Origin: Bacteroides sp.
GTDB taxonomy: Bacteria > Bacteroidota > Bacteroidia > Bacteroidales > Bacteroidaceae
Direction of reading: 5' to 3'
DNA length: 46,503 nt
Assembly: GCA_019416685.1 (NCBI GenBank)
Contig: DXWV01000088.1
Coordinates: 1 to 46,503 of the forward strand
Below the pieces are notes generated by a model. That model saw only the letters and a program-made list of their open reading frames with translations. It made no database searches and was not told where the DNA came from. The position numbers and the translations under genes were made by a program. This document shows positions 41,352-46,503 of this stretch, in pieces; within the stretch, counting starts at the first letter, position 1, and every line of letters starts with the position of its first letter.

Positions 41352-42083
41352 CTACCGTCTTATTTTGTTGTATACTTTTTTGTCGAATTTGTAGTAGCGG
41401 GCTGCACGGTGGGCAACGCCTTGCTGTTTTTCTTCGAGAGGAACGACATATTCCATTAGGGCTATTTTCTTATGGAAATTGCGCACATCTACCGGTTTGT
41501 CGTATACTAATTCAAAGAGTATACGTAGTTGAGAAGCTGTGAATTTTCGTGGTAACAGATCGAAAAGCATTGAAGGATTGAATTCTACTACCTGACGGAT
41601 ATAGGTTAACGCTTCATTAATAATAAGATTATGGTCAAAAGCCAATACCTTTATATCTTTTAAAGCTACCCAGCATGCCTGATGTTCATCTAAACTCTTA
41701 TCCAGTGCCCGGTCTATTTTCACCATTGATAAATAGGCAATGGTGACTATGCGTTCTACTCTCGACTGCATGGCACGTTCCAGCCAGTGTACATCTTTAG
41801 GGTTACTTGTTCTGTTTTTAGAGCCAAATGCTTTGAACTGCATCAGATTTACATTTTTGATACCTGTCAGTTCACATAATACACGTTGTGCTGCTTCATC
41901 CAGATCTTCATCCATATAAATCAAACTTCCGGGGAGTTTCATATCATGATATATTTCACCGTTTTCCTCTCCCATTCGTTTTACTAACAATACTTTTAGT
42001 TGTTCGCCATCAAAACCAATCACCACACAGTCTACAGAGATGTGATTGTTTGCTAATGGGGCTTGTTGCTGTATATTTTGCAT
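41352..42083 (-). CDS. xylR: Nudix-related repressor of xylose genes (NrtR/AraR-like)
   Basis: The 243-residue protein has an N-terminal Nudix fold (residues about 15-150) and a C-terminal winged helix (PRKFTASQLRILFELVYDKP, DVRNFHKKIALMEYVV). The Nudix box reads PGSLIYMDEDLDEAAQRVLC then ELTG. The catalytic R-E-x-x-E-E acids are mostly replaced (V, C, L), so it should bind a ligand without hydrolysis. Regulators of this build control arabinose (AraR) and xylose genes in Bacteroides. As first gene of the xyl operon it probably represses it until xylose or a derivative binds. A -7 box and an imperfect palindrome lie upstream. Confidence 0.85.
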   Translation of the reverse strand: MQNIQQQAPLANNHISVDCVVIGFDGEQLKVLLVKRMGEENGEIYHDMKLPGSLIYMDEDLDEAAQRVLCELTGIKNVNLMQFKAFGSKNRTSNPKDVHWLERAMQSRVERIVTIAYLSMVKIDRALDKSLDEHQACWVALKDIKVLAFDHNLIINEALTYIRQVVEFNPSMLFDLLPRKFTASQLRILFELVYDKPVDVRNFHKKIALMEYVVPLEEKQQGVAHRAARYYKFDKKVYNKIRR

Positions 42084-42105
42084 AACACTTGTTTTTTAAA
42101 CAATG

Positions 42106-42143
42106 CAAATATAGAGGCAGTTTTCGTTTTTATAAACAGAAAA
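42106..42143 (-). promoter_or_regulatory. xyl operon promoter and candidate XylR operator
   Basis: Minus-strand TATATTTG (42106-42113) is the -7 box, 23 bp before the start codon. An imperfect palindrome of the form TTTTCnnTTTnnnnnAAAnnGAAAA lies at 42121-42143, in the spacer and -33 region where a repressor would block polymerase. Confidence 0.5.
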
Positions 42144-42554
42144 TAATATGTTCTAAAACATTGTTTTCCAAAGATATACATATCTTACATTTTACAGTAA
42201 CTACAAATTGTCTTATCATACAATTTACAATATGTATTTTGGGCTTTACAGAAGATTAGTAATTGTATAAAGTACACAAACTACGGAAGCCTTTATTTTC
42301 AGTTAGTTTCGTCGGTTTATTTCTGTATATGGCAAAAGATACTTATTGTATTTTATACGATATACCAATTTGTATTTGTAGAAAGGATACAAGGAGAAGA
42401 TTATTAGATTGTTAAAAAAAGATAAAGCGCAATAGACACCCGTTCTTCTTTATAATTCGGAAATGCAACATAATACCGGTTGTTCCGGTTGTTGTAGCAA
42501 CATTATTTCTGAAATCCTCGCCATATTCTTCGTTTTTTTAATAATAGTAAATCT
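42144..42554. other. AT-rich intergenic stretch without a supported gene
   Basis: An inverted repeat AAATTGT/ACAATTT lies at 42205-42226, and a near-consensus plus-strand -7 box (TGTATTTG) at 42371-42378. A 52-codon plus-strand frame from 42463 (MQHNTGCSGCCSNIISEILA then a hydrophobic stretch) runs into the antisense of the next gene. I do not call it. Confidence 0.4.
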
Positions 42555-43688
42555 CTATTTCTTTGTAATTGGTATATATATGTCTGTTATTAGCTCCGTT
42601 TTTGTTGTTGCAGATGGATGATTCATGTATATTTCAAAACTTAAAGTATTCTGAGGACGATATCTGCTCGCGGGAAACCACTCTTCATAAATTATTCGGT
42701 AGAACTCATATAGTGAAGAATAGTCTCCGGTATATCTGAATATTGCATAACGCCCGCCAGGGATTTCCATTATTCCGGAATTTAAATCTGTTTTTTTATC
42801 GTTACATAAGGTTATACCCAAATAGAAACGACACTTTTCTTCAGGAGTGATGGATGGGTCATCCATGCTTAGACTTACAAATTTGTGATCCTTTCCGTCT
42901 ATATTGTCTCGTCTGGCATGATATATAAGTTTATCCCAGATCAATCTGTACCAAAACTTATTTTTGTAAGCTTCACCCACTTCGATACAGAATATTTTAG
43001 TAGGGTTGAGAGTTCTTATTTCAGGAAAGATCATTGTATTTTGCTCATTATCTGGTTGTTTATACTTTTCTCTGTATTGGGATGCAGATATACCAAAATG
43101 TTTTTTGAATGCCTTAGCAATACTGAATTTAGTCTGATAATTCGTATATTCCAGTATCTGATTTATTGTATAGTCTGTTGAAATTAACAGATGTGCTATA
43201 TGTTCTATGCGTAAGCGTTGTATATATCTTCCGATATTTTCTCCTGTCACTGCCTGAAAAACTTTTCTGAAATGGTATTTAGATAAGCCACTTATCGTAC
43301 TAAGTATATCTGCATCCATTCTGTCAAACAGATGATTGTTAATGTGAATGATAACATTCTGAATTATTTGATGATGAACATTATTTGTTTCCTGTTTTTG
43401 TCTCCAGCGGCTCAATGCAGGCAAACGTTTGTTTAGGATCTCCCTCAGTTCCTCCGGAGAATATGTAGTATTTGCATAGTCATTGTACTTATCTGTGTAT
43501 TTTATCCAGATATCAATCATCTCCTGCATGGATATATCAACGGTATATTTTCCGTCCTTCAGGCAATAGTAACAAAATTGATCGCTTCTGGAATTATCGG
43601 AATTAGTACCTAACCACTCTTCTACATCAAAGCGGAGTGGCATTCCGCAACTTTGGCAATATCTTTTATTTATTCTTGATTTAACCAT
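42555..43688 (-). CDS. Zinc-ribbon/AraC/GyrI-like effector-binding regulator
   Basis: This 377-residue protein has three parts. Residues about 9-50 form a zinc ribbon (YCQSCGMPLRFDVEEW... QFCYYCLKDGKYT, two CxxC pairs). Residues about 115-215 form an AraC-type double helix-turn-helix (ISGLSKYHFRKVFQAVTGEN, TNYQTKFSIAKAFKKHFGIS). Residues about 225-377 look like a GyrI-like effector-binding domain (FVSLSMDDPSITPEEKCRFY, YAIFRYTGDYSSLYEFYRII). AraC plus GyrI-like is the Rob/SoxS-like layout for hydrophobic ligands; the added zinc ribbon is less usual. Its ATG lies inside the end of the DUF3788 gene, so the two are translationally coupled. Confidence 0.85.
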   Translation of the reverse strand: MVKSRINKRYCQSCGMPLRFDVEEWLGTNSDNSRSDQFCYYCLKDGKYTVDISMQEMIDIWIKYTDKYNDYANTTYSPEELREILNKRLPALSRWRQKQETNNVHHQIIQNVIIHINNHLFDRMDADILSTISGLSKYHFRKVFQAVTGENIGRYIQRLRIEHIAHLLISTDYTINQILEYTNYQTKFSIAKAFKKHFGISASQYREKYKQPDNEQNTMIFPEIRTLNPTKIFCIEVGEAYKNKFWYRLIWDKLIYHARRDNIDGKDHKFVSLSMDDPSITPEEKCRFYLGITLCNDKKTDLNSGIMEIPGGRYAIFRYTGDYSSLYEFYRIIYEEWFPASRYRPQNTLSFEIYMNHPSATTKTELITDIYIPITKK

Positions 43689-44115
43689 TGTTTGTAATTA
43701 CGCAATTGGGTTTTCGTTTAATCTGCAATAGCCGTTCCATATCACTGAATAAGCATGTGTTTTTTAATTCAAACATAATCCATTTGCCATCATGAAAAGT
43801 AGTTGTTTCATCATATTTCATCTGTACTTCCTTTGAGAAAAGTTCCCGCTGTTTTTCAAATTTATCACGTTCATCTTTACCCAGGATAATCATAAAGCCG
43901 AAAGTATGTTCTTTAGCATATAGAGTACAAAGAGTCTTGCCTCCTTTGCGATATTTGTATTCATAAGTCCAGGCTTTACCACCATTGTTCCAAAGCTGTT
44001 CCATCTCATATTTTTGTTCGATGAGCTGACACAAAGAGGTCCATACATAATAAAGATCCTCTCCTATTAAGTCTTCTATCTTTTCGGAGGTTGGTATTTG
44101 AAAAGGTTGTTTCAT
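43681..44115 (-). CDS. DUF3788 family protein
   Basis: The 144-residue cytoplasmic protein matches the DUF3788 pattern: PTSEKIEDLIGEDLYYVWTS, NGGKAWTYEYKYRKGGKTLC, LYAKEHTFGFMIILGKDERD and HDGKWIMFELKN. This compact fold resembles small-molecule-binding GyrI-like domains in general size, but no activity is known. Its last eight bases (ATGGTTAA) overlap the start of the zinc-ribbon/AraC regulator, and the pair has its own -7 box, so it probably works with the regulator in ligand sensing. Confidence 0.8.
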   Translation of the reverse strand: MKQPFQIPTSEKIEDLIGEDLYYVWTSLCQLIEQKYEMEQLWNNGGKAWTYEYKYRKGGKTLCTLYAKEHTFGFMIILGKDERDKFEKQRELFSKEVQMKYDETTTFHDGKWIMFELKNTCLFSDMERLLQIKRKPNCVITNNG

Positions 44116-44157
44116 GATATTACATTTATAATTGATTCTGTATTAGAGCTTATACAG

Positions 44158-44165
44158 CAAAAGTA
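44158..44165 (-). promoter_or_regulatory. -7 box of the DUF3788-regulator operon
   Basis: Minus-strand TACTTTTG lies 42 bp before the DUF3788 start. Confidence 0.5.
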
Positions 44166-44279
44166 GTATGTTTCTTCCATAATCGGTTGTCCTAAATAGG
44201 CATCTTTATATTAAAAATCAAAGAAATGATTTTTAAAAGGAAAATTAAAACAAGTTCTGACAGGAGTACGAATTTATAC

Positions 44280-44287
44280 TAACTTTG
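44280..44287 (+). promoter_or_regulatory. -7 box of thiD
   Basis: TAACTTTG lies 24 bp before the ATG at 44312. The short leader leaves no room for a TPP riboswitch. Confidence 0.6.
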
Positions 44288-44311
44288 TTCCCTGAAATTA
44301 TATAAACAAGT

Positions 44312-45157
44312 ATGAAACATTATCCGGTTGTTCTTTCCATTGCCGGTTCCGACTGTTCGGGTGGAGCTGGTATACAGGCAGATATCAAGACTATATCTGC
44401 TCTGGGAGGCTATGCTGCATCGGTTATTACAGCTGTAACCGTACAAAATACAGTAGGAGTACATGCTGTACATGTTGTTCCTGCCGAAATTGTTTGCGGA
44501 CAGATAGAAGCTGTAATGGAGGATTTACATCCCGATGCCGTTAAAATAGGGATGGTAAGTGAAGAAAAGACAGTTCGGGCTATAGCTAATTGTTTGTGTA
44601 AATTTCGTCCCAAACATGTGGTGTATGATCCGGTGATGGTATCTACCAGTGGACGGAAGTTAATGAACGATACTGCTATTGAAATCATAAAGAGGGAGCT
44701 TTTTCCACTAACTACTCTCCTTACCCCAAATCTGGACGAAGTGGAAGTTTTAATGGGTAAAAAAATCGTTGCACGAGAAGAAATGCAACAAGTTGCCTGG
44801 GAACTTTCAGCTATTTACCGAACTGCTATATTAATAAAAGGAGGGCATTTGCCGGGAGATGAAATGCAGGATGTATTATGTGTTGACGGAAACTTATTCA
44901 TCTATAAAGAAAAAAAGATAGTAAGTAAAAATCTACATGGCACGGGATGCACCCTCTCCTCTTCTATCGCTACATATCTGGCATTGGGATATACCATGAA
45001 TGAGGCGGTAGGTAAAGCCAAGAACTACCTGAGTGGAGCTATTGACACAGGTAAAGAGATAGTTGTAGGAAAAGGGAATGGGCCGCTGTGTCATTTTTGG
45101 AATCCTGAGAAAACGCAGATAATTGATGATAAGGTAGATAGACGGAGTGGAAAATAG
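44312..45157 (+). CDS. thiD: Hydroxymethylpyrimidine (phosphate) kinase
   Basis: ThiD phosphorylates HMP and HMP-P to HMP-PP for thiamine synthesis. The 281-residue ribokinase-family enzyme shows SIAGSDCSGGAGIQADIKTI (residues 9-28, substrate loop), YAASVITAVTVQNTVGV, VKIGMVSEEKTVRAIA, VYDPVMVSTSG, LLTPNLDEVEVLMG and the catalytic NLHGTGCTLSSSIATYLALG with the Asp-equivalent region. The end (about 265-281) is a basic extension. The gene stands alone, apart from other thi genes, with its own promoter, and precedes fabD by 91 bp. Confidence 0.95.
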   Translation: MKHYPVVLSIAGSDCSGGAGIQADIKTISALGGYAASVITAVTVQNTVGVHAVHVVPAEIVCGQIEAVMEDLHPDAVKIGMVSEEKTVRAIANCLCKFRPKHVVYDPVMVSTSGRKLMNDTAIEIIKRELFPLTTLLTPNLDEVEVLMGKKIVAREEMQQVAWELSAIYRTAILIKGGHLPGDEMQDVLCVDGNLFIYKEKKIVSKNLHGTGCTLSSSIATYLALGYTMNEAVGKAKNYLSGAIDTGKEIVVGKGNGPLCHFWNPEKTQIIDDKVDRRSGK

Positions 45158-45210
45158 TATCTTCATTGCACAAAATTACAGATTCTGTGCTGTTGTATGA
45201 CAAAAATATA

Positions 45211-45218
45211 TAACTTTG
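45211..45218 (+). promoter_or_regulatory. -7 box of fabD
   Basis: TAACTTTG lies 30 bp before the ATG at 45249. Confidence 0.65.
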
Positions 45219-45248
45219 CACCCGCAAATTTAAATTTAGAACGAAAAT

Positions 45249-46136
45249 ATGAAAGCATTTGTATTTCCTGGTCAAGGTGCCCAGTTTGTGGGTATGGGTA
45301 AAGACTTGTATGACAACTCTGCATTAGCAAAGGAATTGTTCGAAAAAGCAAATGATATCCTCGGATATCGCATTACAGATATTATGTTCAATGGTACTGA
45401 CGAAGATCTTCGCCAGACAAAGGTGACTCAGCCTGCTGTTTTCCTTCATTCGGTAATCTCAGCTCTTTGTATGGGTGACGATTTTAAGCCGGAAATGACT
45501 GCCGGTCATTCACTGGGTGAATTCTCTGCATTGGTTGCTGCTGGTGCACTTTCATTCGAAGATGGTTTGAAACTGGTTTATGCCCGTGCAATGGCTATGC
45601 AGAAAGCTTGTGAAGCTACTCCTTCTACAATGGCTGCTATCATTGCATTGCCTGATGAGAAAGTAGAAGAAATCTGCGCTACAGTTACAACTGAAGGCGA
45701 AGTTTGTGTTCCAGCTAACTATAACTGCCCGGGACAGATTGTTATTTCGGGTTCAGTACCGGGTATCGAGAAAGCTTGCGAACTGATGAAAGCTGCCGGA
45801 GCAAAACGTGCTCTCCCCTTAAAGGTAGGTGGTGCTTTCCATTCGCCGTTGATGGATCCTGCAAAAGTAGAACTGGAAACTGCTATCAATGCAACAGAAG
45901 TCCATACTCCTAAATGTCCGGTTTATCAGAATGTAGATGCATTGCCTCATACTGATCCTGCTGAAATTAAAAAGAATCTGGTTGCTCAGCTCACTGCTTC
46001 TGTACGTTGGACTCAGACTGTAAAGAATATGGTCGCTGATGGTGCTACTGACTTTACAGAATGTGGCCCGGGTGCAGTGCTTCAGGGATTGATAAAGAAA
46101 ATCGATTCTACGGTTTCTGCTCACGGGATAGCATAA
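45249..46136 (+). CDS. fabD: Malonyl-CoA:ACP transacylase
   Basis: FabD loads malonyl groups onto acyl carrier protein for fatty acid synthesis. The 295-residue chain starts AFVFPGQGAQFVGMGKDLYD. The active-site Ser lies in TAGHSLGEFSALVAAGALSF (about residue 87). The arginine region reads LVYARAMAMQKAC, and the catalytic His lies in KVGGAFHSPLMDPA (about 198). Length and motifs are complete. A terminator follows, so fabD appears monocistronic, away from other fab genes. Confidence 0.96.
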   Translation: MKAFVFPGQGAQFVGMGKDLYDNSALAKELFEKANDILGYRITDIMFNGTDEDLRQTKVTQPAVFLHSVISALCMGDDFKPEMTAGHSLGEFSALVAAGALSFEDGLKLVYARAMAMQKACEATPSTMAAIIALPDEKVEEICATVTTEGEVCVPANYNCPGQIVISGSVPGIEKACELMKAAGAKRALPLKVGGAFHSPLMDPAKVELETAINATEVHTPKCPVYQNVDALPHTDPAEIKKNLVAQLTASVRWTQTVKNMVADGATDFTECGPGAVLQGLIKKIDSTVSAHGIA

Positions 46137-46170
46137 GATATTTTCTTTTATATAGTATAAAGAAGAATGA

Positions 46171-46205
46171 AGAGGATTTCCTTTTGACGGAAATTCTCTT
46201 TTTTT
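46171..46205 (+). terminator. Terminator after fabD
   Basis: AGAGGATTTCC and GGAAATTCTCT pair with one mismatch around a 7-base loop, followed by six or more T. Confidence 0.85.
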
Positions 46206-46344
46206 AATATATCGTTTCCAAAGTACTTCAATCAACATATTTCTGTAATGAAATCTTTTCTATATATGTTATATTAATAAATGACAATGAACACTTTTAA
46301 TTTTTAAATAAAGCAACACAGTATGATTCTCTGATTTATTGTGC

Positions 46345-46352
46345 TATCTTTG
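46345..46352 (+). promoter_or_regulatory. -7 box of the second RRM gene
   Basis: TATCTTTG predicts a leader of about 120 nt, pyrimidine-rich (repeated CTCTCC/CTCCC), before the ATG at 46477. Confidence 0.55.
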
Positions 46353-46476
46353 TACTCAGAGTTTGAGTTACGAAGTCGTTATCGCATAGTTCTCCTTTTT
46401 ATGTATTATTAAGCAGGTCTCTCCTTTAATTATCTCCCTCACTCCAGGATTAGTATTTATTTTAATAAAATTTTAA

Positions 46477-46503
46477 ATGAACATTTACATTTCAGGTTTA
46501 AGC
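46477..46503 (+). CDS. RRM-domain RNA-binding protein, start only
   Basis: The last nine codons of the window read MNIYISGLS, the RNP2 start of a Bacteroides single-RRM protein (compare MNMYIGNLS in the gene ending at 35466). The gene runs off the window. The upstream promoter and long leader fit a regulated RNA-binding-protein gene. Confidence 0.55.

Noticed and set aside
42463..42621. 52-codon plus-strand frame with a Cys-rich start and a hydrophobic stretch
   Set aside because: About 40 percent is antisense to the regulator gene, and the ribosome site is poor; possible but not supported.
44288..44311. TPP riboswitch before thiD
   Set aside because: The leader from the likely promoter is only about 20 nt, far too short.

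Overview
This is a chromosomal segment of a gut Bacteroides species. Promoters repeatedly carry the Bacteroidetes -7 box TAnnTTTG, Shine-Dalgarno sequences are weak, and lipoproteins and outer-membrane proteins are abundant. The set of xylose genes, hexuronate genes, orphan export pair and HAD hydrolase resembles my memory of B. thetaiotaomicron around BT_0790-BT_0825; that match was not computed.

Left part (1-7130): an HU-fold/SPOR membrane protein and a zinc-ribbon/FHA protein, a 48-residue membrane peptide, a 173-bp palindromic element, then the hexuronate genes uxaB and a LacI-type regulator (minus strand) divergent from uxaC. UxaC isomerises glucuronate/galacturonate and UxaB reduces the product.

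Middle-left (7130-16970): a wza-wzc-like export pair without sugar-assembly genes, behind a roughly 300-nt leader able to form several competing RNA structures. Then a HAD hydrolase, a POT-type transporter, a YycJ-like metallohydrolase and two identical tRNA-Lys(CTT) genes in opposite orientation. These enclose a Gdx/SugE exporter, a Crp/Fnr-type regulator with a perfect TTGATnnnnATCAA site, and a lipoprotein with an array of TGTACA repeats upstream. Next comes debris of an RtcB/RNA-ligase repair operon.

Centre (16970-32090): NDH-2, a double GNAT, DoxX (with a second perfect TTGATnnnnATCAA site), two envelope proteins, the Omp85 lipoprotein TamL, a BlaI-type repressor with an M56/TonB sensor, a TrmH methyltransferase, and the minus-strand group ileS, dksA-like, lspA, DUF4296 lipoprotein and a short unknown gene. 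IleRS carries GIHH instead of HIGH.

Right part (32090-46503): a YhiM-like membrane protein, a MITE-like element, a broken membrane gene that may be cytochrome c biogenesis debris, a tri-haem cytochrome c peroxidase, an RRM protein, a peroxiredoxin, the xylose operon xylR-xylB-xylA-xylE (minus strand, controlled by a degenerate Nudix regulator), a DUF3788 gene overlapping a zinc-ribbon/AraC/GyrI-like regulator, thiD, fabD, and the start of a second RRM gene.

No CRISPR array, prophage, rRNA, complete insertion sequence or replication origin was seen. The best leads for undescribed biology are the wza leader RNA, the two Fnr-type sites, the TGTACA array, the GIHH IleRS, the HU-membrane-SPOR protein and the zinc-ribbon/AraC/DUF3788 pair. 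All pairings and motifs were found by eye.
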